64,000 nt of DNA from Phoronis australis (taxonomy: Eukaryota; Phoronida; Phoronidae). The notes beneath the pieces are model-generated. The model was not told the DNA's origin. It was given only the letters and a program-made list of their open reading frames with translations, and did not search any database. This document shows, in pieces, positions 1 through 14,500 of the stretch; positions within the stretch are counted from its first letter, which is position 1; the number at the start of each line of letters is the position of its first letter. The DNA lies in NCBI GenBank assembly GCA_002633005.1, contig NMRA01000287.1:223393-287392 (forward strand), in the 5' to 3' direction. Made by a program: the position numbers and the translations under genes.

Positions 1-275
1 CCCCGCAGCACACCCTTCTCCCTCCAAGACACTCTCATTCAAAGCAGAGTTAAGAACAAGAAAAAGAAAACCAATCTTAAACTGAGGTTAAAAAACACGG
101 AATGATGGTAATTCAGCACACAAAATTCAACTTTCAAACATCTGGGTGTAACCGCCCACTGAGGCACTGAGGGAAGAGGTTACACCTGGAACATGTTGGA
201 CATTTGAATACACATTTTACTCAGACACAACCACTATAATAATTTTATTTCTATATATTATCCCCTCAACAGTGC

Positions 276-353
276 CAACCTAGTTATAGTGCCACCATCA
301 CCCTAGTTATAGTGCCACCATCACCCTAGTTATAGTGCCACCATCACCTTAGT
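276..353. repeat. 23-bp tandem repeat
   Basis: About 3.4 copies of CCTAGTTATAGTGCCACCAT plus CAC, nearly identical. No coding role is seen. Confidence 0.9.
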
Positions 354-1394
354 TATGTACAATATGAAAACTAAGAGGAGAGTTAAATGCAGGTAAACTC
401 CAAGAGAAAATGACGTCGAGTAAAAGAAATACCACAGTAACACAAGAGACACCATAGAAAACAGAGGAGATGAGACCTTGCCTAACTCATCATTCAGTCC
501 ACCTTTCTTCTGTTCCAGACCTATACATTCCCGTTCACTATTTGCGAGTCACCGTTTTCAATTATTTCATTAGTTCATCAAACAGATCTCATGCAAGTAA
601 CTACAGGCAAGTCACCACATAAATTTTTTACTGCCTCTAATGACACTAAATACCTTTGAAATTGTCACAAAGCACTCATTGGATAAAAGCAAGTCCCCAA
701 TCAAAATTAAATTTCATAACTTATTTCTCATGATAAAATATGTCCAATGAGTAAAAGATTCCCTTTTTGAAGAACGTGGTTTGGTTGCAGGCACTGTACT
801 TACTGTTTGGCCCCCACTTTCACCATATTGCCGACCCCACTTACACCATATTACCGACATTTTGTTTTTTTACCTGGTGTCACCATCATATTGCAATATG
901 TGAAAAATCTTGAAACATAAACGGTTATTCATACCTTGCACAAGTTTTATAATTGATCAATCTATTCAGTAATATTTCCAAAACAAATCAAGCCACGTGC
1001 AAACACTTACAAATGATCACACGAAGATTTGCTCATAGGTGTCACTGCAATTAGTCGTCACTTTTAGCAGTCCTGAGGGTGATGAATTAGACCAGGCAGG
1101 TTGTACGTGATGGTGAAATGTTATTAACAACACTGACAGAGCATTGTTACAACAAATTAGACACTCTCCTTCCCCCGACACATACACACAGAGCTACTAC
1201 GATACCTCTTGGGCCCCCATTATGGATAGGCCTACAAATTCCTCATGCTGGGTGTGAGGTGACCTTTGACCAGTGGTCACTGTGTAGCCATCATTCATTG
1301 AGCCTAGCTACAATGTACACAGCAGGCTGCTCACTCAATATCCAATATAGGTCAATAAGGTAGGTCAAACAACTGTCAATGTGAATTCTGTTGC
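354..1394. other. Sequence without recognised gene
   Basis: AT-rich, no exon with splice signals recognised on either strand. It lies 3' of exon 7 of the P3H-like gene, so it is probably intron. A short diverged duplication (CACCATATTGCCGACCCCACTT-type) sits at about 810-862. Confidence 0.4.
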
Positions 1395-2090
1395 CGAGTG
1401 AGCTGATATAATTTTGTTTTTAAAGAAGCATTTTGCTCTTCTTTACTACGTAAAATGAAAATCACAAATCAGCATACTCAACGACGCAAAACGAGCCTCA
1501 AACCTATCCACTGCATGACACATAAGCAACGCAGAATGTCTGTATACGCCAGCAGAGAGCATCACTGCATGACACAAGATCAACGCAGAATGTCTGTTTA
1601 TGCCAACTGAGAACATCACAAATGACAAAGAAATAATAGGCACTCATCATGCACTGGGGGGGGGGCAACATTAGCGAACTTAAAATTGAGTGTTAGAGGT
1701 GCATGCATGTAACCCAATCTTTAGCAAATGCATCCTGGAGATATTGAGACTGGCACACAGTAAACTAACCAGCAATGTAACATTACAAAAAATAAACTAG
1801 GCGACATTGTGTAATGTTACTCAAAGTGAATTAAGAGACAAATGAGACAAATCAAATAGTAAATATTAGACATCCAGTTGACAAATATAGAAAAGAACTA
1901 AAACCTTAATACTGGACTTACATTTCAACTGAGCCACGTTGAAATAGAAGTACGATAAATGACATTTTGTTTTTAGGTTTGAGGCTCATTCTGTGTTGTT
2001 GAGTATCCTGATTTGTGACTAACACTTTATGTAGTAAATAAGAGGAAATGTTCCTTTAAAAGCAAGATTTCTTTTGCAATTACATCTGCT
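1395..2090. repeat. Inverted repeat with arms of about 110 bp (fold-back element)
   Basis: The left arm (about 1395-1506), reverse-complemented, matches the right arm (about 1974-2090). Shared strings include GGTTTGAGGCTC, GTTGAGTATNCTGATTTGTGA and TTTANGTAGTAAA. The spacer holds a 56-bp tandem duplication (CACTGCATGACACA-type, about 1508-1620) and a poly-G run at 1657. It looks like a fold-back or MITE element inside the P3H-like gene. Confidence 0.6.
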
Positions 2091-2253
2091 CACACTGTCA
2101 CTGTTATCGATAATGTTGACGCAGATTACAACATCAGCCAAACGCCACCATGGCATCATCAGCCGAACGCCGCCAATTTATAGCCTGTGCAATGAGGACA
2201 CAATGTTGCTCAGTTGAAACGTAAGTCCAGTATTAAGTTTTAATTCTTTTCTC
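1889..2253. repeat. MITE-like element with 48-bp terminal inverted repeats
   Basis: Left arm 1889-1936, right arm 2205-2253, inverted and nearly identical around GCTCAGTTGAAAYGTAAGTC and CAGTATTAAG. No coding frame inside. The flanks carry a direct repeat (ATAAACTARGYGACATTGTG at about 1790 and 2290), which suggests the element sits in a duplicated stretch. It overlaps the arm of the preceding fold-back. Confidence 0.6.
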
Positions 2254-2365
2254 TAAACTAAGAGACACCATGTAACAATACACAAAAATAAACTAAGTGA
2301 CATTGTGTAACCACGTCATAATCTCGCGTGTCCCCTTTGACCCCCATACTTTCTACATTACTTAC

Positions 2366-2566
2366 ATTGGCTAACTTGATGAGACTGTCGCATGTGTCCT
2401 GTGTTGCCACTCCGTCCGCCACGACTCTCTGAGGTCCGTTAAGATCAACCTCAGTGTACGTGACTGTGATGCCCCTGGCTTTGTACTCTTCAATCACCGA
2501 CGACACGTCTCGGTCATTGTCTGTAACTTGTGCTGGCTTGTACGGAAACAGCTCCGGAGAAGGAAT
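2366..2566 (-). CDS. P3H-like gene, coding exon 7 (last in window)
   Basis: 67 codons, phase 0 on both sides, residues 372-438. It contains ITVTYTEVDLNGPQRVVADG and ends SLIKLAN at the donor AAT|GTAAGT. In the family this stretch lies directly before the 2OG-Fe(II) dioxygenase domain. The acceptor GTTAAG|ATTCCT was chosen because it is the one that keeps phase with exon 6. The start is less certain than the end. Confidence 0.8.
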
Positions 2567-5500
2567 CTTAACAAGGCAGTAAACCAAATAGTCAATCACT
2601 GAGTCTCGCACAAAACAAATTGCCCAAATCGTCCTTTCTATTTAGTTCTCTAAATGTTATTGTACGACACAGCAATATTAGAAATCAACCCAGCTTTTAC
2701 AGTATAGTTGTTGAACGACACATGGATATTACAAATCACCCTAGTCTTTACAGTATAATAATGATCAACTTGGACAATACAATATTACACTTGTCCACAA
2801 GATTAAGTACTGATCATGGAGATGCGGCATGACAGTTGATATTAGCACGATATCACTATAAACACAGGAATGTTAATCATCACGTGAACATGTGGCATAC
2901 GGTGATATAGATACAATGACTGAGAATGATATCACTCCCAAAGCAACTGTAGTCACCACAGGCTCACGTGACATGTTTTGATATTGAAATGAGAGTCCTA
3001 CCACTGGGCGTGTAATACTCACCACATCTACAGGTGATGAAGAGAGAGACTGATCATGTACCTCTAGTAACTTGGTTATCTGCTGCCTGTGGTTGAAATA
3101 CTTCACAATAGACTGTAAACAATAACATCACACAACTATTAAAACTCCTTATCAAATCCACAAATTCTCCCACCCTATGATCTCATCACTATTGAGATGT
3201 CTCATTATGATCTCATCACTATTGAGATGTCTCATTATGATCTCATCACTATTGAGATGTCTCATTATGATCTCATCACTATTGAGATGTCTCATTATGA
3301 TCTCATCACTATTGAGATGTCTCATTAGATCAGAGATATAATGGACAACAGTTTTAAACTGAATTTCTGCAAATCTTTTCAAAGATTATCTTGCTTCAGG
3401 AATAATTACTTCCAATTAACAAAAGCAATAGCTATACAATATCAATAAGCTACAAGTGTGGAGAGCCAGAGGTCAAACAATTATTAACTGTTATTCCATG
3501 TCTATCTGATTCTCTTGCTCAATACTGTATAGAGTTCAGTAACACTAGAACCTACGCTACCACCTCGCTTAAAAGCAAGACTTCGCGAGATTACATGAGA
3601 TATTGTCATGTCTGAGAATACGTCATTTTGACTAGATTTTTCTAGTCAAGAGACAACTTTTGTACTCTACCCTGTTAGATTGGTAGATGACGATAACATC
3701 AAATTGTTCCAAACGTGCAACAACGCCATCTACAGTTTACACGTATTACTTCGGCGATGACTCTAAAGCAGACAAATTTGACAGCGCTGCCTTTTACAAT
3801 ACTTACCTGTCGCCATCCCATAAAATGACCATGTTGTATGCTTCAATGTTCCAAGATGCATAGGAAAAGTTCAATTTGACTAAAAGTCCGTAAAATTGTC
3901 TTTGTAAACTGTGAGTGACTACCAAATCTGTGGCTGACTACCAAAACTGTGGCTGACTACCAAATCTTACTAATTAACACTAGAATCCTTTATGTTCCAC
4001 GACCCCTAAACAACAGCGTACCTTTGGTGAATTAGCTCACAAGAGGGTGCTCCTATCAAGTCATTAGACCCACGCTAGAATTTTAAAAGTACTAGCCAAC
4101 GAAATGGCCAAAAACTAAAAATAAGTTTCGACAGCCTACTTCAGATGGTGTGAAGTTTTCAAAGATGACATGACTTACCTCTGAAGGTGTGAAGTCTTCA
4201 ATGATTACATGGCTTACCTCTGAAGGCGTGAAGTCTTCAAAGATTCCATAGCTTACCTCTGAAGGTGTGAAGTCTTCAATGATTACATGACTTACCTCTG
4301 AAGGTGTGAAGTCTTCAATGATTACATGGCTTACCTCAGAAGGTGTGTAGTCCTCAATGATTACATGGCTTACCTCTGAAGGTGTGAAGTCTTCTTCTTT
4401 AGCTCCAGCTTCTCTCACATAGAATGCTTGGTTTGACTTCATCACCGCATCATCAGGCCTTAGCAACATGTAATTGGCTACACATTGACAAGCTTTCTGG
4501 ACATCCTTCACTGAAAAAGACAATATTTGTCAAGAGCAAAGCAAACTCTATAAAGTGCGAATCAGATAACTGATGCATTACTAACAGTGAAGTGTTCATT
4601 ACTGATAAAAAATGTCAAAAAATGAATGTGATGTACAACTTCTATTTGAAACATTAAAAAATTACCACTGCCGAAATTACGGATTTCAAGCCATTATGAT
4701 GACAGAAGTAACAGTATTCAGGAGGCATAAATATCAAGCACTCAAGAGCACAAATACAACAGCTGACAAAAGTCTTTTACTGTCCATACAGTTACCTTGA
4801 ATTCAATACTGGTCAATGTAAAACAGAGTATAATTCCTTACTTTCGCAACATAAAGCTGATTAGCTTCTTACCTTGATAGTATGCAAACTGAAGATAATG
4901 ATGGAAGTCTGCCAACATGTTGTCAATAGTTTTGTCATGGTAACGCGATAACTTCACATCACAATGGAGTTTACATTTCAAAACATCTGCATAAATATCT
5001 GAAAAGGAACATAATTCTCAAGGTCTTCACCTGAGGCACGTTAGCGCAAATCCTTATCCATGTCAGGAATGGTACAATTTTATAGCAAACCATGTCTGTT
5101 TCATTCTAATCAAAAACACACAAAATAACAAGAACATACAGAAAGATTTGTGACTAAATGACCATGAATTTCAAGCAGCCGTCCATACCATCCATAACAG
5201 GGCTGTAGGTATTGGAGCAATACAGATAAGCAAGGTGAAATTATACCCAGGTAAGTGTATTACCAAATGCAGGTCAGTGCATTATTACACAAAGTCAGCG
5301 TATTATTAAAGGCATACTTGTCTATTACACACAGGCCAACATATTACCACACACAGGGCAGGGTATTATTACAACCAGGCTGGAATTTTATAGCAAAAAT
5401 GCCAAAACGTTATTACAAGCGAGTCTGAATTATTACAAGCAGGCCACTCTATTTTTAAAAACAGGTCAGTGTAATATTACACGCATGTCCGCCTATTATT

Positions 5501-8500
5501 ACAACCAGGATGACATTAGCAGGTCAGCATATTACTACAAGCAGGTCAGCCTATTATTACATATAGTAAGCTCATCATTACAAGGACGGGGTAATAGTAC
5601 AAGCACGACAGTGTATTACTACAAGCACGATGGCGTCTTATTACACGCAGGTCAGAATATGACAAGCAGGATAGTGTCAGGTCAGAATGTTATAACATGC
5701 AGGTCAGCGTGTTTTCAAAAGCAGGTCAGCATGTTATGACCATCATGTGAGCATATTACAACCAGGCCAGCATATCATTACAGGGCAGCTTATTATTAGA
5801 AGGAGGTAAGCAACACCACGCAGATGATGGCAGTAAATATATGCCAGTTCATAAATGGTTGTTACCAGAAACTGCCCTAGAAGTATAAGCTTCACTGACG
5901 ACCGAGTACTTCTCTTCACACACGTTTTCACATTTCTCCAGGTCCATCAAGAAGCTGTGAACGGCACGTGACATGTAGTCAATCACATGAAGCCACACCC
6001 CCTCATGGTACGCCTTCAAGCCATGGATATAGAGGCTCTGGAATTGTACACACATACAGAATACATGTGGAAAACAAGAGCAACGTGGAGCGTTGAAATG
6101 CGCCCACGAATGTATCACAAATGGTGTGCTTTCAGGGTTATTTATTTGTATCATAAAAATGGCCATTAGATGGCGCAAAACGTACAATCAAAGCAAAAAC
6201 GGGAACATGCCATATTATTTCATAAAAATCTGCCAAGAAACTTCAGAGAAACAAAAGAAAACAGAACAAAATGAAATTGCCACTTGTGGGCACAGCGTCC
6301 GTTCCATCCGCCTGAAAGTTGCGTCTGTTATCTTCATATATGGGTTTTGGAAATACAGCTATGGGCACAAAACAAAACAAAACTATCAAACGTCCTCTTC
6401 ACACTGAAAACATATATGCCAATTTTCAAAACCATTCCTAGAATGATTTGGTTGATCAAGGAGTGGACGCCAAAAACAAAATTTGAAAACAGCAAAAATG
6501 GCCACCAGGTGGTGCAAAATACCTTGATTCCATCCAAAAACAAGATGATAACATCATCTCACCAACAGATGCCTATATTCAAGATTTTATGAATATCTGT
6601 TGAGGACCTTTGAAGATACAGACTGGTAAACGTAAAAAACTAAAATTGCCACTAGGGGGCACACAACTAGTCAGATACATCCAAAAGTCATCGTCATCCA
6701 TTGTCAACATCACATAAGTACACTTGCTAATTCAAGTAAAGATCGTGAAAACAGTTTAATAGATACAGCCATAAGCGCAAAAAAAACAAAACTGCCATTA
6801 GGAGGCACCACAGCAGTAGAACTCATAGGAAAATCGTCGTCAGCTATCTACTTCATAGTAAAAACATATACACAAATTTTCGCAATTATCCTGAAAGCGG
6901 TTTGGTTGATACACGAGTGGACGCCAAAAAACAGACTCAAGAACAATAAAAATGGCCACTAGGTGGCGCGAACTAGGTCAAATCCATCTGAAAACGGGAG
7001 GATAGTGTCATTTCACTAATAGGTGCCTACAAAATTTATGAAAATCCGTTCGGGACTTTTGAAGATACAGAGGTAAACATAAAAAACTAAAGTTGCCACC
7101 AGGGGGCACACCGGTAGTCGGATCCGTCCAAAAGTTCACTCATGCCGCCCATCCAAGAAAGGAACACATTTGCAAAATTTTATGAACATACGTCAAGGTG
7201 TTTTGGAGATAGAGCAGCGGACGCCGGACAGACGGACACCGGACGGATGGATGGAGATGACGGCATAATGCATCCATATATAAATATGTGGGTGCATAAA
7301 AAGTAGATCAGCCCCAAAATTTCAGTGTAAAGCACTCCTTACTATAGTTTTAGATATAAACAAGATTTGGCATTTGGCTCTTAAACAAGTAAGAAAAGAA
7401 TTTTTCTTATGAAGAATAAATTTGTTGCATAATATGAGAGGCTTCAGAAAACCCGTGACTAGCGCTCTAGTGGATTCTGAATTTCGAGTGAAATGGTAAA
7501 AAAATCCAAGTGCAAAATGTAACAATGGAAGCAAAAATTGGCCACAGGGGCCTAGCCAACATGCGATGTTTTTTGGCCACAGGGGCCTAGCCGACATGCG
7601 ATGTTTTTTGGTTGCCAGTTTTTATGAGCCCAAATTCTGAAATTGGAGTAGCAAATAACTAGTCACTTGTATTTTCAAGTGGATATTTTTGCTTGTGTGG
7701 AGGACTATGAATGATGTATAAACATGTCAATCTCGATATGGGTGGAAATTTGTTGCTAACATTTTGTCCCATAAGCACGCCATCTTTGGACATATCACAT
7801 GGCCTAATGACTATAAGTCTGAAAATTTCTGCCCCCCTGACCGGGACTTGAGCCCAGGACCTTCTGCTAATCGTGCAGATACTCTAGCCACTGAGACATC
7901 AGGACCACCTGGGTTCAAGTCAGACATATATTCAATAGGTTACATGATGTGTCCGAAGATTGTGTGCTGCCGGGACAAAATGTTTGCAACTATGAATGAT
8001 GTATAAATCTACATCATGTCATTATCCCTTGATGGTTGCTGTAGTTAGCTTGTTCACCATATACGAACTTTATACAATTCTTCTTAAGGCCCTTTCAACT
8101 AATGTCAACACGTCAATGTTTTGGGGACTTGCAGTCAGTATGAATGGTTAACTTCAGTCCTGGATCAAAGTTCACTTAATTCACAATAAACTGCTGAATT
8201 TAACAGCAGAGCATCAACGCTGAGGTGTGGTATGAACAGTCAAATTCGGTTCCATCGAAATTATCACCAGGGGTCACTGTTATCATCAACAACTAAAGGG
8301 TAGTGTTGTCGCTAATATTTGCTTTAATTTTGCTCGAATAATCATCAATTGAATTAGAAATAACTTTATGTCAATTAGCACATGTAAATGTTCTCAAATT
8401 GTCACATTAAAAATATTTTAGGGCGCATGCGATGCAACAGCAACTACCTCATGACCACTTCAATGATGACAGCACCAATATCCTTTACTTCAATGTCTGT

Positions 8501-11500
8501 AAACTACTTAAGCCCCTATGAACAGTTCAATTAACTTCCCAGGTTACCTCAATACTCCACTCACACTGGAGTTAATTCAGTATGAAAGGGCCTTATGCTT
8601 GACTGTATTACTTTACAATTCTAATGCCTGTGTGGCTTTGTTACTCCCAGTTAAATAATGTTTAATTTGATACTTAAGCCAAGTACTAAAGCATGAGTAA
8701 AACTTGCTAATTTTATGCTGTTAAGTGATTTCAAGCAAAAATTTTATTTTGACAGAAAACAGGTGCATTCACTGTGATGTTTGTCAGAATTGATGGCCAA
8801 CAGGTCACTCCCCAAAACTTTCTGAATGACTGGACACAGACAGTAGCCTAACTTATCTGTTAATCACCATGTCAATGAAGAACATTAATCAATAGACATT
8901 GTCTTTTATATAAACAACCCACCTCTCCTTCTCTACCAGCTCAGAAACTTGATTTAGAACAGTGTCAGCTATTTAGCTAGTGGTCTCTACATGTTGCTCT
9001 CTTAAGATGAGGAATGATTTATACCCTAGCAATGAATTTACAGCCAACTTGCTAAAGTCACCAAGAAACCAGCTTTTTTAACAGCCCAGATGTTGTACAA
9101 TTAACCAACAGTTATATATAATCACCTAGATCTCATGAGTTGTCCAGAAATCACCTCTACTCTGAGAAACAAACAAGTCACACCAGATTTATAATCCCAA
9201 AATGCTCCCAATCAAAAGTTTGTTTTCACAGGATTTACCAGCTGCTTGAAACATACCACTGTGTAAGGACCACCCTGAGTAGGATTGGCAGGTGAATGTT
9301 CAGGAATAAAAACAAACCTTGAACTAAGAAAATGAAATAAAATAAAAATGTTGTAGTGTTAAAATAAAAAACAAACAAATAAATGAAGACAATGGATCCA
9401 AAAGCATTTCCTTGCACTCACATTTTTTTAATCATTTCCAAAATGAGGTTTCAATAAAAACTACAGATAAGAAGGCGCATGAACATGAATTGTCCACTTT
9501 TATGATGCTGAAATTCAACATCATAGAAATTGACACATGGTATCAATGTTAACCTACATTACCCTTGGCACATCACAGCATGCCCTGCAGGTCATTTCTA
9601 TCCTGAACAAGATGAGTAAAACATGCAAGAAAAGTAGGCATATTTACCACTGTAATAGCATGTTGTGAGATGATACAGGATCATACAAGCATGAAAGTAT
9701 TACCTAACATTAAATAACAATATTGTGGGGCATAATGTTGAGTTAGATTAGGGATAACTGAATGTTAACAACTCAGCCAAAGTAATGTAACTGATGTAAC
9801 CTCGGGTTATGTGTCTCAAGGAATTTAAGAATAAAGTCTTAGGCAAAAACTTTAACTTTGAGAAAGTTTAGAGTCTCTGCACACAAAAAGTCAGCTAGCT
9901 GAGATTTTTTGAAACAAGACATTTCAATGATAAATACCCTGCATTTGTAACAGACCATGAGATAAATGACAAGGTTTACTGTTGGAAATGATTCAAATAG
10001 GTCAACTGTGATAGACAGTTGGCAGCAAACCTTGGACAAGTGTGGTTTCTGTGGTTAAAAGTTATTTCCTCTCACAAATTGAAGGAAACAGGACCTTTAA
10101 AGCGACAGGTCCACAAATCTTCAGTTTCAACAGACTTTTCAGAATTTGGCACGAAAACATAAGCATCCGGTGTTGAGTGAAACAGAGGACAACACTGACT
10201 TCAACTTGTTCTCAAAAGTCAACAGTTCACAAGGAAGTGGCAAAATGACAGCAATGCTTCACTGTTGAAGTCAACATTCAACAATACTCATGGTGCCTGA
10301 ACCTTTGTAAAAGGAAATTTTGTGGCATTGTTTTACTAGGAACGGTGTTTCCATGCCATTTTTACTAATTAAAACTGGGAACAGGGAATTTGTTTGTGAA
10401 TTTTATTTGTTGTTTTGCTTTTTACAACAATGGTATATATGTTCCACAAGAGGAATTTTTGATCGCTTAGAGGGGAAATGTTCGACTTGATAAGAGGAAT
10501 TTCACAAGATATTTGATATTTATGAGGGGACGGGGGCTAATATTCGACCCCAATATTGAGAGCTCTGAATAGTGACAGTATACCAGTTTTCAGGTACTGT
10601 TTGTGTCATGTACAAAACTATACATTCAGTACAGAGTGATAGCTGAGTTTAACCAGAGTGAAGGGGCAAAATAACCCAGGCCCTATTCCTGGATCTTTCC
10701 CTCCCTCAAAAATGAGTCAGTAAGCACTAAAAATCCTAAGTGAGTTACATAAGTGTTATCATTCCCTGTCCCAGCAAGACCACGTAGATTGGAGGTCCCA
10801 TCAGATAGGAATTAGAGCTGTCAGCTGACACTCTTTGTCAAAATTTTGCTTAGGACTGTCAACTGAGGGTACAATTAGAGTAGAGTTTTCCTTGTTATAA
10901 TAGCTTTTTATCCTCGTCAAGTCATACTTAAGTCCCATCACTTGCCCCCACGATAGGATGCTGAGTATGAGGAAATGTCATAAAACCATGAGTGTTCATC
11001 TGTCTGACAACTAAATCCTATCTCTCCTTCCAGCCACTATTCTGTTGATGGCCGACTGACATTACAAAGATAGACCTCCAGTGGGTTACAACACAATCTG
11101 ACAGTTCATGTTATCACTCCTTATGTTATAGGCCATCATCGTAAATTGAACTGAATGTCACGTTCTCACTTCAATAACGAGGAAGAGTGAAGACAGCATA
11201 CCTGGTGGACTGGCCGTTCAATATCCTTGAAGAATATGTCAGACACTTGAGGAAGATTGCGATAGTCTATGAGATTCTGTTTCATCACTTCATGGTCAGG
11301 GTTCTGCAGGAAGTAGGTGTAAGCTGAGGCCACCGCTTGCTCGATGTTTCCTGTCTGCAAAATTTGGAATTTAGGAAACTTAAAGACATTTTCAGAAGCA
11401 ACCATGGAAAACAAAAAGACCAATGGTAAAATGTCTCAGAAAGAAAATGTTATGTTTATCGTTGGGTAGCCAGAGTGAAAGGAACAACAATTATTCGAGT

Positions 11501-14500
11501 GATAATAAAATACGTCTATTCGTGATCGTGGTAATACAAGCAGTGAACGTACAACTACAAACTGATGGTGAAACCATCACGTGACTACATAACATAACAC
11601 GTGTTCTCTAAAAATAGTACATGACGTAAACTAAATCATTCATAAATCACAGAAAACATTTTTATTTCATGTTTTAGATATGGTTAAATTGACCCATCAT
11701 ATCAGAACAGTATCAACACTCAAGGATGAAATCTACAAAGCAAGTAGGCCGTAATGGAAGAGCCTGGAAGTTAAAAAAAAACAGATTTAAAAAGATGGCA
11801 AGTACAGGAACAAGCTAAACAAAGTCTGAACCACTGGAACCGTGAGATATGTGCTAGTTATCAAAAAAGAACAGTTTTCCACAATGAGTAACAGCACATC
11901 AACTATTAACTTTGTCGTGGCTAGTCCACTTTACATGTGTAGAGTTTGAAAACCTATATGTAACGAGTTTGAAGTATTGGGAGATTAAGTCAGTTATCTA
12001 CCAAATTCTCCAAAATATGTGAATCTTTAATTCCAGTCAAGAATAAATTTTCTGTTGAGGAGAACACTGAATCAATGTTCATGACATCACATGTCTTCCT
12101 AACTCATGCTAATCAAGATTTAAACTGAACGTGTCACGGCAAAATGGCATTGGGAGCTGTTTTATCAGACATCCGATTCCAAGATGAATTTGTCCGCGGT
12201 CCGCAATTATGCCTCTGCACTGCGAAAGGAACTAATCAATGAAAAATTGCTGAACTGGCAGATTTAGGGCTGTGTAACCTTACCTCTACCCAACAAGCAA
12301 TAACTGAGAAAAATTTTTGGTACATTGTGTTTCACACTCAAATCCATTTAGTCAAGAATCGTTTTCAATCACTAATTTAAGTCATCACAACAAGGGCAAA
12401 CATTTGGAATCATTAGCATGGTTGTTTCAATCAAAACATATTACACATGGACAACAGGTGTTCTAAGTGGTTATAAGTGAAACCAGAGGCAGGAGAATCT
12501 GTGCAAGCACTTAACTCAGGCACTCTAGTCTCTAGGTCCATGTGTGCTGCATAACCTTGCTATTTTTAGACCAGGGGATTCCACTCAGAAATGTCCAACT
12601 CGAGAGTCTGAATACATGTACTTTGTCAATTCCATTTTTTGTTTTTTTTGTTTGCTGTCAGTTTCACTCAAGAACTTGTGGCCATGTTTTGGCCACTGCT
12701 CAGGTAGAATTTAGTCAGGGTTGGCTTTAACGTCATCCATATTACTAAAATACGTAATGAAATTGCAAAGACGTAACTTTCCGCGAAATGGTGCATCCCG
12801 AGGGACGCAATTAACTTCTTAACCAAACAAACCTCAGCTGCCATCCTCTTTTAATTTTTGGATTCAATAAGTTTTACAACTTAGTCAGCTCCCAAACTTT
12901 ACGCGCAGTTCATGAAAACACTTTGTTCTGGATTCCTCTGGTAGTGCGACATAGACGATTGATACAACTGTTACGAAAATTCTGACAATTTAATAAGTCA
13001 ACCCAGTCTTGCGAGAAATCACTAGTCAACACAAAGTGACAAGATGATAATTCACGAGACTCATACTAAATAAGTCAAGCCCGTTAGAATTTGACTGTAA
13101 GTTTGTTTAAAAGGTAGCTCTATGAATCGAGATTGTGCATAGAAGGAGGGTGAATGTTTATATCCAGTAACTAATTTATCATACCATAACCACTAATTAA
13201 AACAAGTGAAACCTGTTGTTAATTAAGTCATCTAACAATGAAGAGTAACTATGCTAGCACCCTCTGTAAAGAGTACTTCAATCAGTCAACTATAAATAAT
13301 CGAACATTTCATCTGCTGTAGGATTCGACACTTATTGGATGACAGCCCTGTTGGCGAATCTTCGAACTAACACACACTGTACTGGGACAGTGTACTTGCT
13401 GGTCAAAGTCCTTTAAGATGCAACACTTGCAGGCACTATCTTCTACCCATGATTCCTCTTGCTGGTCACAGACTCTCGTGACGCAACTTTCGCACGATGC
13501 AAGCTCTTAGTTAACTTCCTATTCGTTAGCCCTCGCACTTGCCAAGATCCTCTTTAGAATCTTCCATGAGATGGCTCTGTTGTACAATTTATTCTGTACA
13601 CTGTAGCAAGACTTCTAGCTTCAACCACTAAACCGCATCTGAGTACCAATGACATTAAATTTTTATTTCCACTCGAATGTACCACATGCTGTTAGATGGG
13701 AAGATACACCACTACATGGCGCTGCAGCTGCAACAGTACTGTCACACCAACTTTACTGTCGGGGATAAAGTGTGCTCGGTCATTTTTTGGAAAATTTGGA
13801 CTCTCAGTTTTGGAATCCTGTGTAAACCCCGGGCTGTCAGGTTTATTGTCTTGTATGCCTGAACTGAAGTGAAATGTTTCATTTTGGATTGGTATTATTG
13901 TTAGTCTTAATACTATAGAAAATAAGGAAGGATAACAAGCTTGAAGTAGATCTTCAGTAACTTTTACACACTGCCTTTTGATAGCTGTACTTCATAGCAG
14001 GTGTGAGTGTAGATTCCAAATGTCATGCCTGACTTATAATTATGTTCAGAGTGGCAGGATTAATGAATATTTGTGAATTCATAATGTTTAACTTATTCTT
14101 CCCTTGCTACTACATATTATATTGCAATGTGTTCTTGTTTTCATTTTTTTGCATTTTTGTTGCTATGTGTTTTTGTTTTTATTTTTTTGCATTTTTGATG
14201 CTATAGGAATTTAAAACAGGACCAGCATGGGGTCTCATAAAAATTGAAAAGGACTCCTTGTTACTTCGAGATAAACAATTCTAGTGCCAACTCTGCTGTA
14301 ATTGACCATCAGTTAACAGATTGGTAGAAGGTTAATTAGTTCAAAGTTTTTTCACCCAGTCTGGCAGTGTCATTGAGTTCATTGGACAGTATCAGTTGAT
14401 GTGGTCAGTGACCAGTGTGCCAGACTTCAAACACACTCTTTTGTTTTGTCTGTCTGGACAGCATTACACAAATCATTCCCACATTCCCTCCATAGGATAG

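Noticed and set aside
1-2365. Search for the dioxygenase exons of the P3H-like gene
   Set aside because: No HxD...H context or FGGxFxF-like segment with splice sites was found on the minus strand; they should lie beyond the left edge.
3178-3327. Regular direct repeats that could suggest a CRISPR array (also 4136-4391, 21715-22140)
   Set aside because: Units are head-to-tail without unique spacers, in a eukaryotic intron or intergenic region, with no cas genes.
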